Shown: in pieces, positions 35,436 through 46,614 of the stretch
Position numbering within the stretch: the stretch's first letter is position 1
How the letters are laid out: the number at the start of each line of letters is the position of its first letter
Source: Carposina sasakii
Lineage: Eukaryota; Arthropoda; Insecta; Lepidoptera; Carposinidae
Direction: 5' to 3'
DNA: 64,000 nucleotides
Assembly (NCBI GenBank): GCA_014607495.2
Contig: CP053153.1
Span: 8,618,001 to 8,682,000 of the forward strand
Notes under the pieces: generated by a model
What the model saw: only the letters and a program-made list of their open reading frames with translations
What the model was told of the DNA's origin: nothing
Databases searched by the model: none
Program-made: the position numbers and the translations under genes

Positions 35436-35488
35436 CTATAATCCTGAGGATGCCACGGTTGTTGGCGAAACATATGTAGATTATTTAT
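35436..35488 (+). ncRNA. Hammerhead-ribozyme-like motif in Penelope terminal repeat, copy 1
   Basis: The core order is correct: stem I strand TAATC, CTGAGGA, stem II GCCA...TGGC, GAAA, stem III ACAT/ATGT with no loop, cleavage position after GTA, then stem I strand GATTA. One extra U lies between the CUGANGA box and stem II. Minimal hammerheads with a very short stem III are known from Penelope-like elements and are thought to act as dimers. The identification is by eye. Confidence 0.65.
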
Positions 35489-35868
35489 CTAGTTTTTGAT
35501 TTCGGAATGGTGCAATGTATCGTCTTGCATGCTAGGTGCTCGGGTCTGGTTTCTCATGGCGATTGTAGTTAGTGCAAGTGCCTGTTGTCGCAATTATGAG
35601 TTATCAGATCCGAGGGTCAGTGGAGGGTGTAGGGCCCGGTGGTGGGCGCACCCATAGTGAATGTTTGAACTTCCGAATTGTAACGCCTAATACAATTTCA
35701 TTTATAGAACAATTTCATTTACAATTTTTCTACTAAGTATTGTACTTATTAAAGTTTTTTACAATTTTTTTGGTACTGCCATAAATGAGCCTTTAGAATG
35801 TACCCAATTTAGTACAATATTCACCTCAAGCTACTCTATTAGTCTAATCACAGCTTTTTCTCTACAGT

Positions 35869-36744
35869 GTGTAACAAAAGGTGTAGGTATTTTAAGCAAA
35901 ATACTCTGATAATAGTTCACCATATAAAGAACCTATGTAAAAAATATGAAACTGAAAAAAATATGAAAATGTTCATAAGTATAACTAATCTTAAAAAAAT
36001 AAACATGTGTTATCGAGTCTCAAATTTTGTAAATAGGTTCTTTATTGTGGCTTATTTTCGCTCAACACGAATGGCAATATCCCTACATAGTGTGGCATTG
36101 CCAGTCTGTTCAAACTTTAAGTACCTGGACTCAGTCTTACAAGGGGATGGGGAAATAGACCGAGATATAAAGCACCGAATTAGTTCAGGATGGATGAAAT
36201 GGCGACATAACACGGGAATTACGAGTACGTGCGATGCCCAGATGCCGTTAAAACTAAAGGGTAAGGTGTACAAGACCGTAATTCGACCTATCTTCTTTCA
36301 TGGATCTAAATGCTGGGCCGTAAAGAAGAAGGATGAAAATCAACTGCATATAAGCGAGATGAGAATATTGAGATGGATGCGTGGAGTTACAAGAATGGAT
36401 AAAATAAAAAATGAGTATATAAGAGGAAGTTTGAAAGTTGCGCCGATCACAGACAATTTACGAAGTAACCGTCTGCCTTGGTACGGGCATGTAAAGCGAC
36501 GAGATGAAAGGCATATTTTACAGAGAGCGTTGTGTATGAGTGTGGATGGATATGAAGGAAGAGGTAGACCAAAGAAGTGTTGGATGGACTGTGTGAGGGA
36601 GGATACTCGTGTACTGGGAGTGAGCAATGAGATGACGGATAAGAGGGATGAATGGAAGAAAAGAACATATTGCGCCGACCCCAAATAAATGAGAACAGGG
36701 CAGAAAGATGATGATTTCGCTTAACACGCCTCTTTTGTTACACC
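35869..36744. mobile_element. Family D TIR element (TGTAACAAAA ends) split by an RTE insertion
   Basis: The left end GTGTAACAAAAGG and the right end CTTTTGTTACAC form inverted termini. The inner phrases AAAGAACCTATG and AATAGGTTCTTTATTGTGG match the intact copy at 53149-53406. Removing the RTE insert leaves an element of about 220 bp. Confidence 0.65.
36070..36714 (+). pseudogene. RTE-clade LINE, 5'-truncated C-terminus of ORF2
   Basis: It encodes about 200 residues of the RTE reverse transcriptase C-terminal region: FKYLDSVLQ, a KHRI-x-GWMKWR segment, MPLKLKGKVYKTVIRP, CWAVKK, MRILRWMRGVTRMDKI, YGHV-x-RRDE, GRGRPKKCWMDCVRED and a final ADPK stop at 36686-36688. The open frame happens to extend upstream to 35867 through unrelated host sequence. 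TTTCGCTCAACACG at 36056-36069 and TTTCGCTTAACACG at 36715-36728 are a 14-bp target duplication with one mismatch. The catalytic YADD part is missing, so it is a dead-on-arrival copy, but without internal stops. Confidence 0.88.
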
Positions 36745-37241
36745 CAGTAGAATTAAAATTTAAAAAATTAGGTATACATACTTACAAAATTTATTTTTTA
36801 TTTGAATCACCTACTGATATAGCAATTGACTGTTAGAGACAAGAAACTGTTTACAGTTCTGTTGAGTTTAGTAGGTAATTACGCAGTTTTTTACCCGACT
36901 GCGCGACGCAAAGGAGTGGTATTGTGTTTCCGATTAACATTTATTTTATCATTTGAAAGATAATATCTTGGACAGAAAAAATCACATTAAGGGATTTGGG
37001 GATTAAGGGCCTTCTGTGCGATTTCAGAAAGAAAATCTTGTACTCATTTGGTACTAAATAAAGACAAAAATAATTGTGTAATCCAATATTAATTGTAACG
37101 CTAATTCTCGATGCAAAATTTCTCTCGGGACTAATATTATCTAATATTTACACTGGGGTAGATATTTTACAGAGCACTCTTAAGGCCGTAACACAAAATT
37201 TTATCAAAATGAGTCTATTTGAATGGGGTTAGTCCACTCTG

Positions 37242-37742
37242 ATCATATGATCCGTTGCGTTTAAGGGTATACTATACACTCTGATCACGATATCGGTTTC
37301 GCCTCAAACTAAACTAATCAAAGTAGAATCCGATCGCGTGATCCGATTCCACCGAGACAATACCTAATAATGTCTTCGTGCTTATCCCACTGATCACGTG
37401 ATCGGATTCTTTTCTTTTTTTTCTTTTATTCTTTATTGCACACACACAAAAAGAAATATGGCATACAACATTAAAGAAGAGATGCATGTACAATGGCAAC
37501 CTTATCTCTACCAGAGATCTCTTCCAGCAAGCCAAGCAAGTAAAGAGAAATTGTTAACAACAGGGTAACATGTGCAATTAAACAAATTCTAAGAAACTAC
37601 AAAACTACATTAAGAAAAAAAGGAGAAAAAACAAATGACAGCATATTCATATAATGGATTCTACTTTTCATTCGTTTCATTTGAGGCGACACCGAGATCA
37701 GACCCTTAAACATGATCAGTTTCCATTCGCAACGGATCATTT
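37242..37742. repeat. Inverted-repeat element rich in GATCACGTGATC-like palindromes
   Basis: The left arm (about 37242-37333) and right arm (about 37658-37742) match in inverted form over ATGATCCGTTGCG, CTTAAACGCAAC-type and GAGGCGA...GATCAG segments. Short palindromes TGATCATATGATCC, CGATCGCGTGATCC and TGATCACGTGATCG recur. A LINE 3' end lies between the arms. Confidence 0.6.
37420..37660 (-). mobile_element. LINE 3' UTR fragment (same family as 4672-5010)
   Basis: On the minus strand it starts just past the stop-codon position of the 4672 copy and ends at the AATAAAG tail. It contains AAGAGATCTCTGGTAGAGAT and CATTGTACATGCATCTCTTC. The 5' side is truncated. Confidence 0.7.
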
Positions 37743-37750
37743 ATATATTA

Positions 37751-37772
37751 TAACCTAACCTAACCTAACCCT
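37751..37772. repeat. Four-unit (CCTAA)n telomere-like tract
   Basis: TAACCTAACCTAACCTAACC matches the insect TTAGG telomere unit. It is short and may be chance or an interstitial remnant. Confidence 0.5.
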
Positions 37773-38328
37773 TTGAATGGCAGCAATAGGGTAGTTGACT
37801 ATGGATGAATTTTAATGACATTTTATGCTTATCAGAATAACTCATCTAAATCATACCTATTTGTAAAATTACAATTTCATGTGTCCAAATAAGCCTTCAC
37901 AGTTAAGTAGGCTAGTCCATTTTTCAAATGTGAAATTAATTGAATAGTTTAAATTTAAAATTTTCTAAATACATATGTATCTAATTGAAAATTACAACAT
38001 CATATCCAACTGCATCATTTACAGCAACTTTTGTTTTGTGACCATATTTATAAGCGCAACATTTAATATAGCTGTAGAACAAAAGTTCTTTTACGCGCAT
38101 ACAAGTTACTGAAAGACTGACGTCATATCGTGGCAGCCGTTTGAATGGAGCGTTTTTTGGCAAGTCTAAAATAATTTTGTGTGATTTTGAAATTGCTATA
38201 TCCCGGAAAGTTTTCACGCCAGCGAAGTTTTTTTTCCGAAAATTTTTCTTTTAACTTATGATCTTTTGATATAAATACAATTTAAAAAAACTGTTAACGA
38301 CCCTATTGTCTCTGTCTGCGTAAAGGCG

Positions 38329-38601
38329 CTGGGGGGCAATTCTTGAAAATTTATGAGCTGAAACGCAACCACTAACGAAACGCGGTGCGAAGCGTAATAT
38401 GGTAATATGGCGCTTGAGTAATATGGTATATTTTAGCACGCATCAGTCGCCAGTATGACAGATTAAAAACAAATATCTGTCTCGTGCTAAAATGTGACTA
38501 ATTGCGTCACCGTAAATGAACTATTGATTTGTTCTGAGCTTCTACAACGGTTCCGTTTCAGCTTCGTTCCAACTCGAGACTTTTCGAGAATTGGCCCCCA
38601 G
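38329..38601. mobile_element. TIR element with CTGGGGGSCAATTCT ends
   Basis: The left end CTGGGGGGCAATTCTTGAAA is mirrored by TTTTCGAGAATTGGCCCCCA-G at the right. Length 273 bp, no coding capacity, internal GTAATATGG repeats. Target duplication not resolved. Confidence 0.65.
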
Positions 38602-38654
38602 ATTACGCCATTACCATAATGAAAGACACAAAGTATAAAGACTAAGTGCCGTGT

Positions 38655-38902
38655 GGTGTCAGCACAGTGGAATAGCACCACCCCATGTGTGCCTGTAGAT
38701 TTCGTAAGAGGCGATTTAGAGTTTCCGCGAGGTGGGCAGCAGCGCTTCCCGTGTTGACATCATAGTCAAAAAAATCACACTGCGGTCATCAACCCGCCTG
38801 CCCTGGGCGTAGTGACAATGAGCAAGAAACCCCCTATGACATTAGCATTGTGGCGTACCCTGGGGGAGGAGCACCTATCCATTGAGACTGCAATAGGCTG
38901 AT
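38655..38902 (+). repeat. Retroposon copy, same family as 24674-24956
   Basis: It shares CGAGGTGGGCAGCAGCGCTT, ATCACACTGCGGTCATCAAC and GACTGCAATAGGCTGATGAG. Confidence 0.6.
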
Positions 38903-40559
38903 GAGTGTGTGCGATACAGACTAAAGATAGAACCGAGGTTAATACAACAAGTTACAAAAATGCCACCTTGTAATGTCAACATTGCTTACTACCTACTGAC
39001 TTCGCAATGAAAAGTAGCTAAAGTATAGATATTTCAAATTCGAGTCAATATCTTGTTTGGCTGATAAGACATATTTTACGATTTCTGTAAAAAATTTAGT
39101 GCTACATAAACATATTATGATAAATACATCCTATCTTTATTTATTGAAAAACCATTAAAGCATGTTAAGATTTTATAAGAGCATTTTCGTTTGTGTGCTT
39201 CTTTTTTTAAATCATGTACCTATGGTGAAAATTTTGTATGCAAGGCAATTATCTAAGCCCTAATTAAATGAACATTACTATTATACAGTATGTAAATAAA
39301 AGGAGCCCTAATACTTTATAGATCTAGTGGTAGGTAAACTAACCACAAAATTTTAGACCTGAAATCACTTGTTTATTTTTCCAGATACCTAGTACGTATT
39401 ATAAAACAGCGTTTACCGCAGTCAGCAAATATGTAAATAGATGTAACAATGGATAGAGCTTTGGCCAAAATCACTTGAGTCATAACACCATATGCGACAA
39501 CGACCTAATAAAATACGAAATACCTATGTACGTCTTATCTGTCCACAATCGAAATAAGCCATCAAAATTCACCAAGCCCGAATCCATAAATAACCTTGCC
39601 GAAAAGGTGATTGGGTTTCTGTGTCGGCCATTGTTGGCGGATTTTCGCTGTTTGCAAGTATGCTAACGTTTTTGAAATACTTACACGTCATGTGCCGGAT
39701 CAAAATACAATTTACTTCATCAGGTTTGTGTAACTACGTGACGTTGGAACTTAGGGTGCCAGATTACGGCTGTAAAAAATATGTTGTTGGTATATTTTTT
39801 TATTGATATATTAAGTATAAATGGGTTCCATACACCTGTTATTAAATTGACAACCATTAAAAGAAATCTTTCCGTTTAGTTAGAATGTGTAGATAATAGT
39901 AAATATTTGATACGAATCGTATTACAATGTTGATCGGATTCACTAATAATATTTATTAATACCGTGCTCGAGATCAAACTCGCAGATTGCAGATCAAAAT
40001 CTCATAATATTTCATACAAAAAAAAAATTGAATAATAAAGTCAGTGGACATAATTATAATTACTATCCATGGATGCTGTTAATCAATGAAATCACTCGTC
40101 ATTAAAGTTCCGCTAGTCACATATGCATTGTCCCTGCAACTTAAGTAGATTATTAATATTGAACCCTTTCGAAAAAATTCCCAATCACGTAATAAAATTC
40201 GCTAGTGTTTTACTTCCCGCGGTACTCATTAGATTATAAGGTAACGGCCACGGTCGGCGGATGCTACTAAAGTTAACTCCTACGTGCAAGGAATTTTAAT
40301 GATGTACGAATTTTAAAGTATCCCACAGTAAACATAAGAACAGTAGTCCTATGTGGACCTACGTGCTCCAGATTTTAAGTAACACAATGTTTTCTGTGCG
40401 GAAAATACAAAAAGTGTCATCAATTAATTTAGAACCTTTACAATCCTGTCTCTTAGATCTATGTAATGACTGATTGTAAAACAATAATAATAAAAAAACT
40501 TTACTATTAGATTATATACATTCGTAACTTTTGTGTAATCAAATTATTTAAATTACATG
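38903..40559. other. Intron sequence without clear features
   Basis: A family D fragment lies near 39325-39400. Otherwise no exon, RNA or repeat is recognised. A slightly more complex patch lies at 40180-40400. Confidence 0.4.
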
Positions 40560-40690
40560 ACATACATACATATAATCACGCCTTTATCCCTTACGAGGTA
40601 GGCAGAGCACCAAGGGCCGATAGAACCACATGGTGCCACTTCTGACCAATTTTGAGGGTATAGTTGAGATGTACATGTTCGGTTAAATTA
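40560..40690 (-). repeat. Family C dispersed repeat, short copy
   Basis: Very close to 32605-32740, ending at the TACATGTTCGGTTA segment. Confidence 0.6.
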
Positions 40691-40737
40691 GATTATAGGT
40701 ACATATACTTACCTACATACCTATATTTAATACTAGA

Positions 40738-40940
40738 CTAGTAGACGCCCGCGACACCGTCCGCGTGGACGACAGAAAATATAAGGACTCTCGAAAATAT
40801 CCGGGATAAAAATATTTTCCCAGGATAATTAATTATAGCCTATGTGTTAATCTGATATGTAAGCTATATTATTGTGAAGTTTCATCAAAATCCATTCAGT
40901 AGTTTTTGCGTGAAAGAGCAACAAACATACTTATATAATA
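40738..40940 (-). mobile_element. Helitron-like element, partial
   Basis: Starts CTAGTAGACGCCCGCGACAC and runs through AATCCATTCAGTAGTTTTTG. The TC end is not visible. Confidence 0.6.
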
Positions 40941-41456
40941 CATAACATGAGTAGGATAAGTTATACGTACAAGTGTTGTGTAAATTAAAACACTTACTGA
41001 TCTGAGCCTTCATTTGCATAGTACGTTTCTACATAATGCAGGTTTCAGGATATTATTTACCTACCCATGTATAATATCTAGAGACCTTTGATAAGTGGAT
41101 TTAGTATTTGGTAAATAATCAAATAGATTTTGTAAACACGAGCCCAGTTTTGGCTGCAATCTGTCAATGTCAAAGTCAATAGGATCGGACAAAGGTAATG
41201 ACTTTGTCGTACAGCCTTGATATGGTTTATATATATTTAATATTTTTATAAATTTTTTTTTTTTCTAATAATTTAACAATTAATAACGAATGTATATTTT
41301 TAATATTTATTTATCTATAATAATTTTACATTTCTAAACTAATATGTAGGTATTAACATTTTTTATTTTATATTTTGATTGAGGGTATAAAAATGATTTG
41401 CAATACATTGGTTTTAGTTGTTAGTTAGTTGGTTCGGTAGATAGAACTAACATGGA

Positions 41457-41510
41457 AAACTAATCCTGATGATGCCACGGGTGTTGGCGAAACATATGTC
41501 GATTAAAGTT
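41457..41510 (+). ncRNA. Hammerhead-ribozyme-like motif, copy 2
   Basis: TAATC, CTGATGA (exact consensus), GCCA...TGGC stem II, GAAA, ACAT/ATGT stem III, cleavage triplet GTC, then GATTA pairing with TAATC. An AAAC/GTTT extension can lengthen stem I past a small internal loop. Differences from copy 1 (CTGAGGA, GTA) keep the fold and stay within the hammerhead consensus. Confidence 0.7.
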
Positions 41511-41720
41511 TAAATTGGTTTTCGGATTAGCAGCTATGTATTTATGGTTGCATGCTAGGTGCTTGGATCTGGCTTCTCGTTGCGACTGTAGTGTCTTGTG
41601 TTCGTGATCATGAGTAGGCAGATCCGAGGGTCAGCGGAGGGTATAGGGCCCGGTGGCGGGCGATCCCTCAATAGAGATTTGAACTTCCGAATAGTGACGC
41701 CTGATACAATTCAAGATTTA
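41457..41720 (+). mobile_element. Penelope-like terminal repeat, solo copy
   Basis: It contains the hammerhead-like motif, CATGCTAGGTGCTTGGATCT, GGTCAGCGGAGGGTATAGGG, CCCGGTGGCGGGCGATCCCT and the TTTGAACTTCCGAATAGTGA tail. No RT body is adjacent. It belongs to a subfamily (GATCCCTCAATAGAG) shared with 50508-50625 but differing from the 35436 copy. Confidence 0.75.
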
Positions 41721-43264
41721 GTATTAATGTTTTATAAAATATATACCTATATCTTTTTTAGATATAGATACAAATAAGAGAAACTCAATTTCCACCTGAT
41801 TTTTTTAGGAAAAGATAAAACAGAAAAATGAAACTTAATGCCCAAACTAAATACATACTACTCACGCCATTTTAAAAATGCGGAAAGCATCATGAAATTG
41901 GACCTTTCTCTCGGGGAATGATATTAGATATTCCATATTATATTTTCTCTCGAGGAAGTTGAGCTCTGCAATAAAACGATATTAATAGAATATAAAACGA
42001 TTACTAAGGCATGTTTTGAAATACTTGCATTGCAAAAGTATGATCAATATCTTTTTATTAGAAGTATTGTATACAAAATTCATATAAAAATTTGTTTATC
42101 GTTTCCCGAAAATTCTTTATAAAATTCGAAGGTAAATAATATGAGGTAAACAAATGGTTTTCATAAAATGGCGATTCACGAAACATATACGGCAACATAT
42201 TTTAGCACTTCTATACTAAAATGACGCAACTCCAAATTATGTGATTTTATCATAATATGCATTTCAAGGAGTGTGTAATACATACAAATGAAGTGAAGAT
42301 AAAATAGATATGTCTGTAATATTCTGCTGTAGAAATCTGTTTTGAGTGAGATAGGTCTCTCTACCTGCTTTTTGTTGATCCGACGTTTGTGAAGTCACAG
42401 TTAAGGACATGACAGGCCTAAACAAATGGCTAATTTAAATACCTAATCTATGAACGGGTGATTGGCAGGAATGATTAATACCTAGTGTACTGCACTAAGA
42501 AATATACCCGTAAATAGACAATTTAATTACAGCGCTGAAACTCCACTGAAACCACCTGAAACTAGTCAAATAATGGGCTCACAAACGCTATTGCCAACTA
42601 GCACAGTGTCCACATGCGAAATTGCCTTCGTGCCGAAATACAAAACACATTACCCACCTTGTGTTTTCGCGCAGTCAGGTGAAAATTTAATTCAACGATT
42701 TCTTGTGTAAAAGTCTATAATTATTAAAATCGTTAGGTGCTAAAAATAATATTTAAAAATAATAGTGAACTCCTATATTATTATAGAGGAGTTTACTATT
42801 ATTTGAACTTTAAAATATTTGCATACCGCGAGATCAGAGACGGTACCTACGTGGATTGAGTTTGTATTATTCTTGAGTTTTAAATGTCATAGGATGTTTT
42901 ATTAGAATAGGTAGTAGAGTCTAGACAACAACGTCTTGAACTAATTTAATCAACAAGCCAGTGCGTAAAATAATGAGATTTAAAATTAATAATTCCTAAT
43001 TCATTCATAAATTCGATTTAAATCCATCCTCCTATCCCCTGCCACACAACAAAATAACAAAATTAGCATTGTATTGCCGAAAATAATGATGATATCAAAC
43101 AATATTTAATCTCATAGCTAGTATATTAAAACTTCTAATAGGTCTATTAAGATGCAGTTTTTTTTTTATCTTAACCGTGAATAACTTAATCTTCTATAAT
43201 TAACATTAGAATTAATGGTAAGTAACCGGACCGCAAAATCTTTGTTGACAAAGTCTCATAATTC
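41721..43264. other. Intron sequence with one short hairpin
   Basis: 42757-42803 forms a ~22-bp stem (AATAGTGAACTCCTATA and complement) with a ~4-nt loop. Nothing else is recognised. Confidence 0.4.
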
Positions 43265-43433
43265 ACTATGGGTGCGGGCCCACCACCGGGCCCTACACCT
43301 TCCACTGACCCTCGGATCTGATAACTCATAACTGCGAAAACAGGCACTTGCACTAACTACAATCGCCACGAGAGTGAATATTTGAACTTCCGAATTGTAA
43401 CGCCTAATACAATTTCATTTATAAGGTCTCATA
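43265..43433. mobile_element. Penelope terminal-repeat fragment with internal inversion
   Basis: 43265-43370 is the reverse complement of the GATTGTAGTTAGTGCAAGTG...GGGCGCACCC block of the 35436 copy. From about 43371 the sequence turns to the plus-oriented tail TTTGAACTTCCGAATTGTAA...TTTCATTTATA. Confidence 0.7.
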
Positions 43434-43436
43434 ATT

Positions 43437-43479
<43 letters not shown>

Positions 43480-43791
43480 CTACCTGTAATGTTACCTACC
43501 TACTCGTTCAATTACTAGAAATTTGAAGGACTTGCACCTAACCTAATCTATCTACAATTATTATACACCTACTTTGCGGCGCAGATAGACATGAGATTAT
43601 TTATTACCGCTTAATTTTAACACACCTTGTTTCTTTTGACTTACTTTACGACAGATATTATATAACTGTGAAAATGATAAAAACGCAACGTATGTGTTAT
43701 ACCTTAGGTATCCATTGACTTGGTAAATAATTTTTCTCATAAAATCTGTTATATATATATATATATATATATAAAGAACCATTCTATGTAA
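43434..43791. repeat. (AT)n-bounded module, inverted copy of 47969-48268
   Basis: AT tracts at 43438-43478 and 43749-43773 bracket a ~270-bp segment (TTTCTACCTGTAATGTTACC to CATAAAATCTGTT). The same segment occurs inverted at 47969-48268. Confidence 0.75.
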
Positions 43792-45448
43792 TTGTTGATC
43801 CAATTCGATTTTAGAATAAATGTTGATCTACCTTTTCGCCGTGTACAATTGGATTTTGACCAAGACAACCGATATACTTCAATCCGGAGCCGATATATTC
43901 GGGTCGTCCGTGGACCTGCATCGGTCTCTTTCCAACATACTCGCCATCAAAATTTACATTACCAAAATGTTTTTCTTGATCTGTAACGGTCGCAAAAAAT
44001 ATACCTATCAGTCAAATGTGCATCCGATGTACATTGATGCGCGTGATACGCCTTCTTAACCAACGTTGATCTGGGGCATGTGTTCGCTCCAGTAATGTTG
44101 AGTAGAGTTTCGGTTTCTCCGTTTAGTGTGTGAGATACCTACTTAACAGTATTCTGATAGTGATTTAACCTAAGATAGTGACTTTTAATCCAAGATAGTG
44201 ACTTTTTTTCATAACATAGTTTTTGCAAGATACTTAGTGTTTTGTGTTTTTTTGTTATTTGTTTATCCTTTATTATGGTTTGGATGGATGGATCATGGAT
44301 GGATTTTTGGAAGGATTGTATTTCTTTTTGTCTCATTTATTTAAATTAAAATGTATTATTCTTTATAACAATAATATCCTTGTTTTATTTGATAAAATGA
44401 CTATCGTTACGTGTGTACATATTTCGGATTGGGCATTTTCCTTTGTAGGAAACTCGAGCCAGAACTCTGGTTTGAGTTTTCTGCAAGTGAAAATGCCTAA
44501 TTCTGGAATGTATCGTAAATTTCTAAGTACCTACCTATCTCTGCATTCCATATTTATCGTCAGTTTTGCGGAGTGAGGTAAGATGGCAACAGTGAGCTTG
44601 CCTTTGATCTTTTGATACTTTTTGTAAGCAGTTCGTTCAGTTCTTCTCCGCTAGGAGTAAATGTATAATGTAAGATGTTCTGTGAGTGAGTGAGAGGTAG
44701 TGATCTTACGTGTGTGTCCTTAACCTTTTTCATAAAGTTACGTACTATTGACAAGAAGTATATTACACGCTGATATTTATGATAGTAAGTGTTTAAAAAC
44801 ATGTTTTTATGTTATCTTCTACTATTAGAACCAAATTACTTTTTACATTTATTATAAAACTAGCTTCTATTTGTATCCAAATCCGTCAAACCGCTTTTGC
44901 GTAAAAGAGTAACAAACATCTAATCCATAATTATTATATTATAATATACTTTCTTTCCGCCCGCGGTTTCACCCGCTTGGTTCCCGTTTAAATATCGAAA
45001 TAAACTATGTTCTACCCCTATCACTCTCTGTAAGTACCGATTTTGATGATTATTTTTTTGTTGGAAAGGAGATATCCCAAGGGTGGTACCATGATAAGGA
45101 AACCAGGATCTGATGATGGTATCCCAGAGAAATAGAGGGGAACCTTCGAAAATCGTAGTTGCAACTAGTGCGTTTGTTAATTTTCATTAAGTATTTTAAA
45201 GCACTACTATTTAATAAAGGTCTAGAGTCGAGCTGATGATTGAGCCGAAAGACAGTCGAGGAAACTCCTCAACGATTTACAGCAATTACCTGGTGTTTGG
45301 GCTTGATTAATTTATATTGATAAGAATTTACATCTAGATGGGTTGTGACTGTCATTATATGATGAAGACGAAGGACAGTCAAGGGAACTCCTCAACGCTT
45401 TATATACGAAATTTGGTCGCATTATACATTAAAGTTATTTATGTACAA
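43792..45448. other. Intron sequence without a supported gene
   Basis: Two overlapping ORFs (43792-44059, plus) have no recognisable domain. Several short open frames occur to 44800. A Helitron-like piece lies at about 44870-44940. Confidence 0.4.
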
Positions 45449-45595
45449 CTAGCTGTTGCCCACGACTCCGTCCATGTGAACTGCAGAAAAAACAGCCTAT
45501 GTGTTAATCCAGGGTGTCGGCTAACTCCATACAAAATTTAATTAAAATCGCTCCATCCGTTTGTAGACATAAAAAGTAAGAAACATACACATGTA
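45449..45595 (-). mobile_element. Helitron-like element, degraded
   Basis: CTAGCTGTTGCCCACGACTC starts the reverse copy, followed by CCTATGTGTTAATCCAGG and CGCTCCATCCGTTTGTAGAC. Confidence 0.5.
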
Positions 45596-45924
45596 ATAAG
45601 TAGTCGCCGGCACTGAATGTGTTAAAAATATATAAAATTAAATTTAAAAATATATAAAGTTAAAATATTATAGCGCGAGCGGAGCGAGCGCGATATTTTT
45701 AGGGGTTTTTTCGCACACTGTTGCCACTTATTTCTCGATAATGCATGCTCTATCGAGAATTTATGACGATCGCTAATGCATCATGGTAATGCTGATGCAG
45801 GTGAAGCGAACGATAATTATTAGCCTTTTTCTACTGTTGAAGCTTCGATTATTTCTTTGTAAAAAATAGCATTTTTACTATTATATTTTAAAGATGAAAA
45901 CATTGTGCTGAGGGTTTCAGCTTT

Positions 45925-46140
45925 GTTTGCCGAGATTTGGCTAGTGTATAGCTATCGGGATGAAAAATAACGTTGCCAATATGTAATTTAGAAAAGAGAT
46001 GGTAAAATTCGTCATCCGAGTAATTGACCCGGTGTCTTAGTGGTGAGAGCGCTGGCACGCGGAATGCAGAGGTCGTGGGTTTGATTCCCACCCGGATGAG
46101 AAATTTTTTCCATTTTCTTTATTAATAATTTTATATTATA
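45925..46140 (+). mobile_element. tRNA-derived SINE, copy 2
   Basis: It shares GGCTAGTGTATAGCTATCGG, the tRNA-like part with B box GGTTTGATTCC (46078-46088) and the TTTATTAATAATTTTATATT tail with the inverted copy at 33176-33396. Confidence 0.65.
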
Positions 46141-46614
46141 TTTTATTATTCTCACACATGAATTTTGTGTTAGGCCAGAAGCCCCGTATCATTGTTAGGT
46201 AGGTATGGCTGATGCGGCACAGCTACGTCCCTAATACATAGAGCAGGATGCACGGAGCAGGGCGGCTACATTTGGTCCACCAAATTTTTTGCCATTTTAT
46301 AAATGGCGTAATTGCAAAACATATCATTATATCAAGTTAATCAGATTTCCCCTAACATAAAAAGTGTCCGGGTTTTATAGATGGCAGCCTTCTGCGGGCG
46401 TCACATCTAAGTTTATCCTACTAGAAACAACTTCGAGAAAAGCAAGAGACTCACGTTCCATTTCATGGCGTATGCGTTTGTATCGTATTATACGAAATGA
46501 TCAAGGATACAGTATACTGTCTGACTATACATATTTTGTATCCAATTTTACGATCTGGCAGCCCTGAACTAGACGTAAAATAAAAATGTTTTGTTTGCCA
46601 TCATACAAAGTTTA

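Larger units (their letters stand above)
33996..35710 (+). mobile_element. Penelope-like retroelement (5'-truncated) with inverted partial terminal repeat
   Basis: The body is an RT-endonuclease ORF (34050-35102). The 3' terminal repeat (about 35436-35710) holds a hammerhead-like motif, GAGGGTCAGTGGAGGGTGTA, the GGGCCCGGTGGTGGGCGCAC block and a TTTGAACTTCCGAATTGTA tail. The left edge (33996-34044) is a short inverted copy of that same GC-rich block, joined inside the RT domain. Inverted, truncated terminal repeats are typical of Penelope-like elements. The family recurs in pieces at 16485, 41457, 43265, 47836 and 50508. Confidence 0.85.

Noticed and set aside
35867..36069. N-terminal extension of the RTE ORF
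   Set aside because: This part is host family D sequence that happens to be open. The target duplication at 36056-36069 marks where the RTE starts.
43792..44059. Two overlapping plus ORFs (64 and 79 codons)
   Set aside because: No known domain and no splice context. I cannot choose a frame.
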